Of a DNA stretch of 48,483 nt, positions 1-8,110 are shown piece by piece. A program made the translations under genes and the position numbers. How positions within the stretch are numbered: position 1 is the first letter of the stretch; each line of letters begins with the position of its first letter. The notes under the pieces are model-generated. The model saw only the letters and a list, made by a program, of their open reading frames with translations. It was not told the DNA's origin and did not search any database. This stretch comes from Methylobacterium isbiliense (GTDB lineage: Bacteria > Pseudomonadota > Alphaproteobacteria > Rhizobiales > Beijerinckiaceae), in assembly GCF_022179325.1 (NCBI RefSeq), contig NZ_BPQQ01000066.1:1-48483 (forward strand), given 5' to 3'.

Positions 1-21
1 GTCAGTTCGGGGGCAATCTCA
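1..21. repeat. terminal inverted repeat, left copy (probable IS end)
   Basis: The first 21 bases (starting GTCAGTTCGGGGGCAATCTC) are the exact reverse complement of the last 21 bases of the window, and similarity stops abruptly at base 22. At this end the repeat lies inside the GH1 reading frame just after the family's conserved TWYSLTDQ segment, where it replaces the expected C-terminus. The simplest reading is that the contig ends inside a copy of an insertion sequence whose outer end reads TGAGATTGCC when entered from the gene. An end beginning TGA would fit IS3-like elements, but no transposase is visible, so the family is not established. Confidence 0.6.
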
Positions 22-1121
22 ACCTGGTCGGTGAGGCTGTACCAGGTGAAGCCGATGATCGGCACCCCGTCCTGCTTCAGCCGCACCATATTGGCCCATT
101 CCTTTTTCAGCCACCCGGGCGCGCGCTCGGCATCGGCGAGGTTGGTTTCCGTGTGCATGACCGGGAGGTGGTAGCGGTCGAAATACTGCTTGGTGATGAT
201 GTAGTAGCCGAAAATCTCCCCCGACGCAGTGATCGGTCCGTCGCCGGCCGGCACGGAGTGCTCATTGGTCCAATAATAGTCGTTGCCCATGATGCAGTAG
301 GGCTTCATCCGCCGCCCGGTCTGCAGGAACCAATCGTACTCGTCGGGCGTGAGCCCGTTCTCGACGAGGTACCGGTACATGCAGGCGCGCACGTCGACGC
401 CATAACAGAGGTCGAGGGAGAGGAAGCGCTTCTGGTTGTGGAACCCGGCCCGCTCGTCAGCCGCTGGGCTCTCGGGATGGAAATACTCCGTCGACTCGCT
501 CTGAATGAAGAAGGTGCCGGCCGGCCCGCGCGCACTGAGAATGGCCTGTTCTGCCAGGAGATTCGCGCGCACGAGATGTTTCAGGGCGGTGACGAAGGCG
601 CGATCGGAAGCGAGGCGCTCGTTCCACCAGCCGATCTGGGCCGAGAAGGTCGCGCCGACGAAGATCTCGTTCACGGGCGTATAGAACCGGACCCTGGGAT
701 AGCGGCTCGCGAAGGCGCCCGCGTAAGCCGCGAACAGTTCCGGCCAATCCGGGTTCTGGAAGTCGCCGATCCAGTCCGGGACCCCGAAATGGCAGAGATC
801 CACGATCGGGGTAATGGCCAGCCGCTGCAGCTCGGCAAGAGCCTCGTCCGCAAAGGCCCAGTCGTAGCGGTCCGGCCCGAGGTGGACGCGGTAGTAGGGC
901 GGTCCCCAGCGCAGATATTCCAGGCCGAGCTCGCGGACGAGGCCGAAGTCCTCACGCCACCGGTCGTAATGGCCCGTCTTCGCCATCTCGTCGACGCGCT
1001 GAACGCGCCCATCGCGCCCAAGAATCGTTGGGTAACTGTTCTCGATTCCCGTCGCGAAGAGGAAAGGCATGAACGGCCGCATCGCACCGGCGCGGACTGC
1101 TTGCTGCTCCTGATCGAGCAT
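1..1121 (-). CDS. GH1-like glycoside hydrolase, 3' end interrupted at window edge
   Basis: This frame encodes about 373 residues and stays open at base 1. It looks like a family 1 glycoside hydrolase (beta-glucosidase fold, soluble, no signal peptide). Visible landmarks are YTPVNEIF near residue 152, which corresponds to the GH1 acid/base Asn-Glu motif, HTETN near residue 330, which fits the nucleophile Glu, and GFTWYSLTDQ near the end. After DQV the expected C-terminal Trp-Asp stretch is replaced by residues encoded by the 21-bp terminal repeat, so the gene is probably cut by an insertion sequence. The ATG at 1119-1121 was chosen because it is the first in frame; MPFLF about 17 codons later is an alternative. 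Substrate cannot be inferred. It lies immediately downstream of a possible small exported protein on the same strand. Confidence 0.75.
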   Translation of the reverse strand, partial: MLDQEQQAVRAGAMRPFMPFLFATGIENSYPTILGRDGRVQRVDEMAKTGHYDRWREDFGLVRELGLEYLRWGPPYYRVHLGPDRYDWAFADEALAELQRLAITPIVDLCHFGVPDWIGDFQNPDWPELFAAYAGAFASRYPRVRFYTPVNEIFVGATFSAQIGWWNERLASDRAFVTALKHLVRANLLAEQAILSARGPAGTFFIQSESTEYFHPESPAADERAGFHNQKRFLSLDLCYGVDVRACMYRYLVENGLTPDEYDWFLQTGRRMKPYCIMGNDYYWTNEHSVPAGDGPITASGEIFGYYIITKQYFDRYHLPVMHTETNLADAERAPGWLKKEWANMVRLKQDGVPIIGFTWYSLTDQVEIAPEL

Positions 1122-1125
1122 GGTG

Positions 1126-1359
1126 TCACCTGATCTGACGGGGTACGATCGAGAGGCCCTCGATCGGCGGTGGCGGCGCAAGCTCGGGAAACCCCGCGAG
1201 TTCGATCGCGCCGGCCTGGGAAGCCGAGACAGTCGCCCCACCGATGCTCATGAGCAGAGCGAGAGGCAACGAGGGGACCAGGCCAGAAATCGGTCGCCAT
1301 CCACTGCTGGCTCGAGCCGGCTCAAGCCGGAAACTTGCGAGAGCCTTCGGTCGGATCAT
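1126..1359 (-). CDS. possible small exported protein, 77 aa
   Basis: This short frame begins with basic residues, then a hydrophobic run (LVPSLPLALLMSIGGATVSA) and a plausible cleavage site after SASQAGA, followed by a short Pro-rich tail (ELAPPPPIEGL). It ends 4 nt before the GH1 start, so the two could be co-transcribed. There is no strong ribosome binding site and I recognise no family. It may be a real lipid- or membrane-exported small protein or a chance frame. Confidence 0.3.
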   Translation of the reverse strand: MIRPKALASFRLEPARASSGWRPISGLVPSLPLALLMSIGGATVSASQAGAIELAGFPELAPPPPIEGLSIVPRQIR

Positions 1360-1405
1360 GGCGCGTCCACGTGATGGGTCGAGCGTTTCATGTCGATCGA
1401 ACTTT

Positions 1406-1443
1406 GGCCCCGGGCAGGACGAAGATCGATCCTGCCCGGGGCC
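1406..1443. terminator. strong hairpin, possible transcription terminator
   Basis: A perfect 14-bp inverted repeat (GGCCCCGGGCAGGA at 1406-1419, its complement at 1430-1443) encloses a 10-nt loop. There is no U-tract on either strand, so it may be a structure-only terminator or processing site. It lies 206 nt downstream of the multicopper oxidase stop and upstream of the small ORF/GH1 pair, where it would separate two same-strand transcription units. The rest of 1360-1648 shows nothing else convincing. Confidence 0.5.
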
Positions 1444-1648
1444 ATCCAGATGCCGCCGCCTATGGACCACGGTAAGCGCGGCGATCGGGAGCGAGGCTAC
1501 CTCGTTGCCCCGCCTCTCCCGGACCGGCCAAACCCAGGCCGGTCGAGAACAGGAGGGCGGCGGCGCCCGCGAGGGCCGTATGGATTCTAACCCATAACAA
1601 GTGTTCCTTTTGCCCATCATCTGGAACGAACGATTGTGAGCTGAATGC

Positions 1649-3076
1649 TCAGTGATTGCCGTGACCACCGCCGTTGCGAACATTGCGAACAGCGCGCTTA
1701 CGAGGATCAACGGCGCGGAACTCCGTTGCCTTGACGCCGCTGTCGGGCGACTTGGCCCGTGGCGCTTCCGCGAGCTTCGGGCCGGTCCATTCATAGGCAA
1801 CCGTACCCTCCGGGTGCTTGTACCAGCCCGGATCCTTGTAATCGCCCGCAGCCAGCCCCGGCCGGACCTTCACGACGGTGAACATCCCGCCCATCTCGAT
1901 CGGCCCGAACTGGCCATAGCCCGTCATCATCGGCAGCGTGTTCTCGGGTAGCGGCATTTCCATCTCGCCCATTTCGCCCATGCCGGAGCCGCCCATCGGC
2001 ATGTAGCCCGGCGCGATCCTGCGGATGCCCGCCGCCGTATGCTTCATGTTCACGCCGATGTAGGTGCGCACATTGTGGCCCATGGCATTCATCGTGTGGT
2101 GCGACTTGTGGCAATGGATCGCCCAGTCGCCCGGCACGTCGGCGACGAACTCGAAGGCGCGCATCTGCCCGACCTCGACACCGACCGACACCTCGGGCCA
2201 GGCCGCCTTCTCGTCGACCCAGCCCCCGTCCGTGCCGGTGACCTTGAAGTCGTAGCCATGCATGTGGATCGGATGGTTGGTCATCGTGAGATTGCCGAAC
2301 CGAATCCGCACCTTGTCACCCTGCCGCGCCACGATGGGATCGATGCCCGGGAACACCCGGCTGTTGAAGCACCACAGGTTGAAGTCAAGCATCGTCATGA
2401 TCTTGGGCACGTAGGATCCGGCCTCGATGTCGAAGGCGTTGAGCAGGAACACGAAGTCCCGGTCGACGCGGCGCTCGGCGGGGTCGCGCGGGTGGACGAC
2501 GAAGAAGCCCATCATGCCCATCGCCATCTGCACCATCTCGTCCGAGTGGGGGTGGTACATGAAGGTGCCGGACTTGCGCAGGATGAACTCGTACACGAAG
2601 GTCTTGCCTGGCGGGATGCGAGGCTGCGTGAGCCCGCCGACCCCGTCCATGCCGTTCGGCAGGAGCTGGCCATGCCAATGCACCACCGTGTGCTCGGGTA
2701 GCCGGTTGGTGACGAAGATGCGGACCTTGTCGCCTTCGACACCCTCGATGGTCGGCCCCGGCGACTGGCCGTTGTAGCCCCACAGATGCGCCTTCATGCC
2801 GGGCGCGAGTTCGCGCACGACTGCCTCGGCGACGAGGTGGAACTCCTTCCAATCGCCGTTCATGCGCCAGGGCAGGCTCCAGCCGTTGAGGGTGACAACG
2901 GGCTGATAGTCCGGGCCGCTCTTGGGATAGAGCGGCGGCTGCATCGTCGCCTCGCTCATCGTCGGCGCCTCAGGCAGGCTCGCGGCCTGAGCCCGTCCGC
3001 TGATCATGGAGCTGCCGGCCAGCGCTAACCCTGCGCCGCCGAGCAAGCTTCTGCGTGATACCTTTGTGTCCGTCAT
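1649..3076 (-). CDS. Tat-exported multicopper oxidase
   Basis: Periplasmic multicopper oxidase of 475 aa, the type usually linked to copper tolerance by oxidising Cu(I) or other substrates with O2. A twin-arginine signal is visible (SRRSLLGG, residues 7-14, then a hydrophobic stretch to about residue 32). Copper ligand motifs are present: HWHG at 133-136, HPHSDE at 175-180, HPIHMHG at 268-274 and HCHKSHH at 321-327. A Met-rich stretch near 365-395 (MPMGGSGMGEMGEMEMP) is typical of copper-handling relatives. The start is supported by a good ribosome binding site (GAGGAGA). It overlaps the upstream TolC-like frame by 4 nt (ATGA), implying translational coupling in a lipoprotein-TolC-oxidase operon. 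The precise substrate is not determinable. Confidence 0.9.
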   Translation of the reverse strand: MTDTKVSRRSLLGGAGLALAGSSMISGRAQAASLPEAPTMSEATMQPPLYPKSGPDYQPVVTLNGWSLPWRMNGDWKEFHLVAEAVVRELAPGMKAHLWGYNGQSPGPTIEGVEGDKVRIFVTNRLPEHTVVHWHGQLLPNGMDGVGGLTQPRIPPGKTFVYEFILRKSGTFMYHPHSDEMVQMAMGMMGFFVVHPRDPAERRVDRDFVFLLNAFDIEAGSYVPKIMTMLDFNLWCFNSRVFPGIDPIVARQGDKVRIRFGNLTMTNHPIHMHGYDFKVTGTDGGWVDEKAAWPEVSVGVEVGQMRAFEFVADVPGDWAIHCHKSHHTMNAMGHNVRTYIGVNMKHTAAGIRRIAPGYMPMGGSGMGEMGEMEMPLPENTLPMMTGYGQFGPIEMGGMFTVVKVRPGLAAGDYKDPGWYKHPEGTVAYEWTGPKLAEAPRAKSPDSGVKATEFRAVDPRKRAVRNVRNGGGHGNH

Positions 3077-3810
3077 GGTTTGTCTCCTCGTTTCAGTCCG
3101 GCGTGGCTCCGGCCACGGCTTGCGCCGCCGAATCTGCCTACGATGGCAGCCTTGAGGTCGGTGCCGGCGATCCAGAAGTCGCGCCTCGCCTCAATCGCCT
3201 GGATGTTGCTCAAGATCCGGGCGCGCGCGTCCATGATGCGCGTCGTCGCTTGGACCGGCATGCCGCTGTGCTGCAGCTCGGCCTGCTCCTGAATCGTCTG
3301 GTGCAGCGGGAGCACCCGGTTCTGGTAATGGCGAGCCAGATCGTAGTTGCCGCGATAGCGATGATAAGCCTCGCGCGCTTCGGATCGCGCGTTCACGGCC
3401 CTTTGCGCCAGCCGACTCGCCCCTTGCATGTAGGCGTCCTGCGGCCCCTGGGCCACCCGGATTGCGGGTACGCCGAAATTATCCATGCGAATCGGGAAAT
3501 CGGCCGCCGCGCCGCGCAGCTTTAGCCTATCGAGACCAACCGAGACGCCCTCGTCTCTGACCTCGAAAGTTTTCGCTTCCTTCTTGATCTTGACGACCTC
3601 CTGACCGAGCTCGAGCGAGGCATACGCCCTGCCGGTGGTGAGCCCGGCTTCAGGCGAGAAGAATGCGCAACCCGCGAGCAAGAGCGCACGGGCCGGAACG
3701 CTCGGACGCAACGACCGGCCAGCGTCGCGCCACTGCGTCCCTCGCACCCTCTCTCGATCCTCTTCACCCATGCCGCCGGCTCCTTGTATTCTCGTCGCTC
3801 GACCCGGCAC
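3073..3810 (-). CDS. TolC-family outer-membrane lipoprotein with large internal deletion
   Basis: The frame joins two ends of a TolC/outer membrane efflux protein. A lipobox-like ALLLAGC with the family's AFFSPEAG start lies near residues 41-55. From about residue 105 the sequence matches the extreme C-terminal helical domain (AVNARSEAREAYHRYRGNYD, then IEARRDFWIAGTDLKAAIVG). Family members paired with such oxidases are usually about 450-480 aa, so roughly 250 central residues, including most of the beta-barrel and first helical repeat, are missing without loss of frame. A working trimeric channel is therefore unlikely. The true start is uncertain: the first ATG adds about 30 non-signal residues, and internal GTG codons are possible. 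The stop overlaps the oxidase start by 4 nt. Confidence 0.7.
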   Translation of the reverse strand: MPGRATRIQGAGGMGEEDRERVRGTQWRDAGRSLRPSVPARALLLAGCAFFSPEAGLTTGRAYASLELGQEVVKIKKEAKTFEVRDEGVSVGLDRLKLRGAAADFPIRMDNFGVPAIRVAQGPQDAYMQGASRLAQRAVNARSEAREAYHRYRGNYDLARHYQNRVLPLHQTIQEQAELQHSGMPVQATTRIMDARARILSNIQAIEARRDFWIAGTDLKAAIVGRFGGASRGRSHAGLKRGDKP

Positions 3811-3869
3811 CCGTGGCGATGGCGATCAGTTGCACTACCGTTTCCACTTGACGCGAGGTGTTCGTCTGA

Positions 3870-4139
3870 TCATCGCGCTCGCCGAGCCCGGCTCGTGCTG
3901 TCATTCCCGTGGTCGCCCGCGCCGTCTGCGGGCCCTACTCCGCGGTTCTGCTCGCGCCAGTCCTTAGGCTCGACGACACGAAAGTCCTTCACCCCCGCGG
4001 TCACGGTCGAATAGACCGGGTCGCGCACAGGCACGGTCGGATCCGCCGGCGCGACGAGCCAAGCGGGCGGGGTGATCGATACGCAGCCGCCCAGGGCGAG
4101 GGTGGCCAGCGGTGCGAAGGCAGTAATCGGCTTTATCAT
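3870..4139 (-). CDS. small lipoprotein of the copper operon
   Basis: An 89-aa protein with a lipoprotein signal (MIKPITAFAPLATLALGGC; lipobox LGGC, Cys19). It is followed by a short mature domain with VAPADPTVPVRDPVYSTVTAG and FRVVEPKDWREQNRGVGP. Small lipoproteins with this PADP...VEPKDW pattern are commonly found beside TolC/multicopper oxidase pairs in alphaproteobacteria, and the gene lies directly upstream of that pair on the same strand. A GGAG ribosome binding site precedes the ATG. The biochemical role is unknown; an accessory role in periplasmic copper handling is inference from context. Confidence 0.75.
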   Translation of the reverse strand: MIKPITAFAPLATLALGGCVSITPPAWLVAPADPTVPVRDPVYSTVTAGVKDFRVVEPKDWREQNRGVGPADGAGDHGNDSTSRARRAR

Positions 4140-4313
4140 GATGGAGGCTCCGATACGTCTCGCGTGAGCGGCTCAGCGAGTCACGCCGCGCGGAACCGAA
4201 GACTCCAAGGGGAGCGACCGCGCGCACTAGACTGGTCCGGATGTAGAACCCGATCCCAGCCGGGTACCGATGACGAGCAGAACGCGAGCGATGGGCTCGT
4301 TCGCTGTCTCGGC

Positions 4314-4742
4314 TCAGACGAGGCTGCGCGGCGGTCGTTCGATACGGCTGCTCGGCCCGCCTGCGACCTGCGCGTCTCGGACCACTGCAAAGCGCTTGAG
4401 CACCGGGGTGCGCGAGACGACAAACGGCACGACGGCGCTCGCCTGGAACGACGTATGGCAGGCGAGCTGGCAGCAGGAAGCGTTGCTGTCGGACTTACCC
4501 TTGCCGGAAGATTGGTGGTGGCGATGTGTCGCCATATCTGCCAAACGTTCCTGATCCGGGCGGGTGGCGTCCAGCGCCACGGCATCCTCGGCGGCAGATG
4601 CCGCCGCCTCATGAACGGTGGTAAGGTGGTGACCGCCTTGTGCCCCGCCGAGCATCGCGCGCGACGAGGCCGCCGCCGCGACAGGGAAAATTCCGACTGC
4701 GAGGGCGAGCAGGACGGCGACGAGGTTATGCAACAGGCGCAA
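4314..4742 (-). CDS. small exported Cys/His-rich protein
   Basis: A 142-aa protein with an N-terminal signal peptide (RLLHNLVAVLLALAVGIFPV, cleavage near AAAA, residues 22-26). The mature part carries clustered potential metal ligands (GGHH, MATHRHHQ, CCQLACH) and ends in RIERPPRSLV. It resembles small DUF2946-like exported proteins found in metal loci, and a second protein of similar layout lies at 9359-9712. It is the first gene of the leftward metal operon and is divergent from the MerR gene, a typical arrangement for a MerR-controlled operon. Metal binding is inferred from composition only. Confidence 0.65.
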   Translation of the reverse strand: MRLLHNLVAVLLALAVGIFPVAAAASSRAMLGGAQGGHHLTTVHEAAASAAEDAVALDATRPDQERLADMATHRHHQSSGKGKSDSNASCCQLACHTSFQASAVVPFVVSRTPVLKRFAVVRDAQVAGGPSSRIERPPRSLV

Positions 4743-5135
4743 AGGCGAACGCCTCCAGCCGGCCAGTCGCCAAGTTCATAGCATCGCGCCGGGGCGGCAG
4801 CAAGGTAGGTAGGCCAAACAAGCACCAAAGTAGCCGCTGGCGGCATCGTTCCGCCGCGGTCAAGCTGCCCTCGTCTGCTGCGCGGCGCATCTCCGACCGC
4901 GATGATTATTCGTCCCGCTCACGTGCAAGTCGGTTTCGTCAGGGATCCGTTGCCGGCTGCTACCGCGCCCTGGTGCAACTCGCGCAGGACGCCGGCTTCG
5001 GGCGCGCCTCTGCGCCTGGAGCGGCTCTCTGCACCAAACCGACTCCTTCCCAGAATGGGCTTGCACCCAATGCTAAGCAGGCCCACTTTCGAGAGCTGCA
5101 TGCTACAGGCGCTGGAGGCTCAAGAGGTCTTTCCG
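4743..5135. other. divergent intergenic region between metal operon and MerR gene
   Basis: This 393-bp stretch separates the leftward small exported protein gene from the rightward MerR gene and should contain both promoters. A MerR target would be a dyad between -35 and -10 elements 19-20 bp apart. I see only weak candidates, such as a GCTTGCA/TGCTAAGC near-dyad around 5050-5070, and no convincing canonical box. No gene-sized frame with good coding character was found. Confidence 0.4.
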
Positions 5136-5594
5136 ATGGATATTCCGATCGGCGAGCTGTCTCGCCGCACGCAAGTCAAGGTCCCGACGATCCGCTATTA
5201 CGAGCAGATCGGGCTCCTCCCCGAGCCAGCCCGAACGGAAGGGCAGCAGCGCCGCTACGGCGCGGCCGAGGTCATGCGTCTCAACTTCATTAGGCACGCC
5301 CGCGAGCTCGGCTTCGAAATCGAGGACATCCGCGAACTCCTGGCGCTGAGCACCGATCCCGACCGGCCCTGCGCCGAAGCGGATACAATCGCCAGCCGGC
5401 ACCTGATCGCGGTCAAACGGCGCGTCGGGCAACTGAACGCACTGCGCGGCGAGCTCGAGCGAATGGTTCAAGAATGCCGGCACGGCCGGATCGGTGAGTG
5501 CCGGGTCATCGAGGTTCTGGCCGATCATGGCCAGTGCAGGCGCGATCACCGGAGAGCCGAGCGGTCCAAAGGGCATGCGTCAAAGCAAAACTGA
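5136..5594 (+). CDS. MerR-family metal-responsive transcriptional regulator
   Basis: 152-aa cytoplasmic regulator. The N-terminal winged helix-turn-helix is clear (IGELSRRTQVKVPTIRYYEQ, then GLLPEPARTEGQQRRY), followed by the dimerisation helix. Cysteines at the positions used by metal sensors of the family are present: DRPCAEAD at the start of the dimerisation helix, and QECRHGRIGECRVIEVL in the metal loop. This suggests a CueR/ZntR/CadR-like sensor; which metal cannot be read out. An AAGAGG ribosome binding site 8-9 nt upstream supports the ATG at 5136. An in-frame upstream extension to 4902 lacks family similarity and was not used. Divergent placement from the copper operon suggests it controls that operon. 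Confidence 0.88.
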   Translation: MDIPIGELSRRTQVKVPTIRYYEQIGLLPEPARTEGQQRRYGAAEVMRLNFIRHARELGFEIEDIRELLALSTDPDRPCAEADTIASRHLIAVKRRVGQLNALRGELERMVQECRHGRIGECRVIEVLADHGQCRRDHRRAERSKGHASKQN

Positions 5595-5718
5595 GCCGCA
5601 CGCCTTTGAAGAACCGCGCTTGCCCGATCTTGGCGCAACGGCTCTTCATGCCCCCGCGACAGGTCGGCAGGACGCTTCTCGCCGAGGAGGCATACCGTTT
5701 CGTGTCGGGTCGACACTC

Positions 5719-5943
5719 TCACCCGGCGAGCGCCCTCGCGATGCGGGTCATGCGCTCGTCTATGGCGGCGATCTGGGTTTTTAGAGCTTCGAGCCGGGCC
5801 TGAACGCTTGGGTCGAGCACCCCGACAGGAACTCCGCAGCTCGAGCATTGAACCATGCTGAGCTTGTAGCTCCGACCCAAAGGCGTGAAAAGCGCGACTT
5901 CGAAGCTGTGCCCGCCGCACTTGACGCAGGTCGAGACCGTCAT
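5719..5943 (-). CDS. small zinc-ribbon protein
   Basis: 74-aa protein with two CxxC knuckles (STCVKCGGHSFEV and QCSSCGVPVGVLD) separated by about 25 residues, then a helical tail (VQARLEALKTQIAAIDERMT) that could form a coiled coil. The layout fits a small zinc-ribbon fold in the cytoplasm. The ATG at 5943 was chosen because the family-like part starts there; an in-frame ATG at 6024 would add 27 unrelated residues. It sits tail-to-tail with the MerR gene. Function unknown. Confidence 0.6.
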   Translation of the reverse strand: MTVSTCVKCGGHSFEVALFTPLGRSYKLSMVQCSSCGVPVGVLDPSVQARLEALKTQIAAIDERMTRIARALAG

Positions 5944-6085
5944 CCGTCGCCTTCCAATGCGAGCAATCAAGGATACCACAGCGCAGGCGCCGGCATTAGC
6001 GGAGAAATCACGATCATGCTCCACGGCTTTGTGCTAGCCGGAGATCGCTGAGTACAATCTCAGCGGAGCGCCCGATCAGCTAGCC

Positions 6086-6271
6086 ATGAGGCGACGGCAG
6101 CGAATCACCTTCGCACTCGGCATCGTGATTGCCATTCCCCTGGCGGCCACCGATGCGGTGCTCGCCCTCAAGCACGTCTTCCCGGAAAGCGTCGCGGTGA
6201 ACTTCGTCGGCCAGGCCCTGTCGGTCGCGGGCGTTCTCTGGTTCCTGCGCTGGAACGCGCGCCGGGACTGA
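6086..6271 (+). CDS. small two-helix membrane protein
   Basis: 61-aa protein with two hydrophobic helices (FALGIVIAIPLAATDAVLAL and VNFVGQALSVAGVLWFL) and basic ends (MRRRQR, RWNARRD), consistent with a small inner-membrane hairpin. It ends about 90 nt before the Nramp-like transporter on the same strand and may be co-transcribed with it. No family recognised. The ribosome binding site is weak. Confidence 0.5.
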   Translation: MRRRQRITFALGIVIAIPLAATDAVLALKHVFPESVAVNFVGQALSVAGVLWFLRWNARRD

Positions 6272-6358
6272 ACCCATTGGGCCTCCAATCTTGCCTGCCG
6301 AACCCTCAAGCTTGCCCGCACGTTGATGAATGAACAAAGGTGCCGAGGAGATCATCGC

Positions 6359-7657
6359 ATGGAGGTGTCGCAGGCCGATCAGCACAGCCCGGTGGTCGGT
6401 CCGACCAAGCCTCGCCTTCTCCAAGTTCTCGGTCCCGGCCTGATCACGGGGGCCTCCGATGACGACCCGAGCGGCATCGCAACCTACTCCCAGGCAGGCG
6501 CGCAGCTCGGGTTCTCGATCACCTGGACCATGCTGTTCACCTACCCGCTGATGTCGGCCATCCAGGAGATCAGCGCCCGCATCGGTCGCACGACCGGTCA
6601 CGGGATTGCCGGCAACATCCGCCGGCACTACCCGAATTGGCTCCTTCAGGCGGTCGTGGTCCTCCTGTTTACAGCCAACATCATCAACATCGGCGCGGAT
6701 CTCGGCGCCATGGCCGATGCCCTCGCGCTCATCATCGGCGGCCCGCACCTCCTCTATGTCGTGTTCTTCGGCACGCTCTGCGTGGTGCTGCAAATCTTCC
6801 TCCAATACACCCGCTACGTCTCCGTCCTGAAGTGGCTGACGCTGTCGCTGTTCGCCTACTTTGGAACGGTGATGGTCGTCGAGGTGCCGTGGGGCCAAGT
6901 CGCGAGGGGCTTGTTCATCCCATCCCTCACGTGGGATGTGCAGTTCTGGTCGACGGTCGTCGCGATCTTCGGTACGACCATCAGCCCGTATCTGTTCTTC
7001 TGGCAGGCAAGCCAGGAGGTCGAGGATCAGCACGCCAACCCGCGCCGCGAACCGTTAGTGAAGGCGCCCGAGCAGGCCACCGGAGCGATCGAGCGCATTC
7101 GCCTCGACACCTATGTCGGCATGGGCTTCTCCAACCTCGTTGCCCTCGCGATCATCATCACCACAGCCGCCACCCTGCACGCGAATGGCGTCACGACGGT
7201 CGAATCGTCGAGCCAAGCGGCCGAGGCGCTACGACCGGTGGCGGGGGGCCTCGCCTTCGCGGTCTTCGCCCTCGGAGTGATTGGCACGGGGCTTCTCGCG
7301 GTCCCGGTGCTCGCGGGATCAGCGGCCTATGCCCTTGGCGAAGCGAGAAAGTGGCCGGTGGGCCTTGGCCGTCGACCCATGGAAGCCAAGGCATTCTACG
7401 CCACGATCGCGCTCGCGACCATCCTCGGGGCGGGCCTCAACTTCTCTTCCATCAATCCCATCAAGGCTCTTTATTGGAGCGCTGTGATCAACGGGATCGT
7501 CGCGGTCCCCGTGATGGCCGTCATGATGCTGATGACCGCGAGAGCGAAGATCATGGGCGAGGTGGTGGTTTCAGGAGCCCTGCGCCTCATCGGCTGGGCC
7601 GCAACCCTCGCCATGGCAGCGGCGGCCGCGGCGATGCTCTTCACGGCCCTGCGATAG
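6359..7657 (+). CDS. Nramp-related divalent metal transporter, divergent clade
   Basis: Integral inner-membrane transporter of 432 aa with about 11 hydrophobic helices. The TM1 signature is GASDDDPSGIATYSQAG, where canonical Nramp has a DPGN motif. In TM6 the canonical metal-binding A/C-x-x-M-P-H stretch is replaced by FGTTISPYLFFWQASQEVED, so the methionine that confers transition-metal selectivity is absent. Related proteins lacking it include Mg-type Nramp-related transporters, so a hard-metal substrate is possible; this is inference. The start at 6359 is preferred over an in-frame ATG at 6323 because GAGGAG lies 8 nt upstream. A possible small membrane protein precedes it. Confidence 0.85.
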   Translation: MEVSQADQHSPVVGPTKPRLLQVLGPGLITGASDDDPSGIATYSQAGAQLGFSITWTMLFTYPLMSAIQEISARIGRTTGHGIAGNIRRHYPNWLLQAVVVLLFTANIINIGADLGAMADALALIIGGPHLLYVVFFGTLCVVLQIFLQYTRYVSVLKWLTLSLFAYFGTVMVVEVPWGQVARGLFIPSLTWDVQFWSTVVAIFGTTISPYLFFWQASQEVEDQHANPRREPLVKAPEQATGAIERIRLDTYVGMGFSNLVALAIIITTAATLHANGVTTVESSSQAAEALRPVAGGLAFAVFALGVIGTGLLAVPVLAGSAAYALGEARKWPVGLGRRPMEAKAFYATIALATILGAGLNFSSINPIKALYWSAVINGIVAVPVMAVMMLMTARAKIMGEVVVSGALRLIGWAATLAMAAAAAAMLFTALR

Positions 7658-7770
7658 GAGGCCGTCCGGGAGCTCGGTCCAGGCAAGCCGTGGGTCAGAT
7701 ACCGGCCGACCGCTGGATGGAAGCGCAAGCGGACCCCGAAAAGCCAACCGGACGGTGAGCTTGCGTCGGC

Positions 7771-8027
7771 TCAAGGGAGGTCGTTGATGTTAAACCCCGT
7801 GTCCCAAAGCCCGACTACATCTCTCATTGGCTTCGTCAGGTGGACGTGCCGATCCACCCGGGCGACCCACTCGATCGGGAATAGTGAGGATCGGGATCGT
7901 GGGCGGCTCGGTCTTTTCGCACGAGCTTGATCCGGTCCGTTTCGTCCAGATGGTCAACCGTGCCGACGAGCTGGCCGTCCGATCCGAGCACCTCCATGTG
8001 CCCCTTGATCTCGGAGGCATCGAACAT
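7771..8027 (-). pseudogene. DUF2171-family protein, frameshifted
   Basis: The frame starts as a DUF2171 protein (MFDASEIKGHMEVLGSDGQL, VGTVDHLDETDRIKL) and runs to DPHY. The family's conserved ending continues only in another frame (PIEWVARVDRHVHLTKP, stop at 7771-7773). One missing base, most simply a T in the ATTCCC run near 7882-7886, restores a single 85-codon gene of normal family length. A GGAG ribosome binding site precedes the ATG at 8027. It is divergent from the AI-2E-type permease. DUF2171 proteins resemble PRC-barrel-like stress proteins. It may be a real frameshift or a sequencing error. Confidence 0.65.
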
Positions 8028-8110
8028 CGTGCCGCTCCACTTCCTGCTAAGACGCTCTGACAACTCGCGTCGTTCCGCACGGTTCGAGGCCAAGCGGGCG
8101 AGGAGGACCG

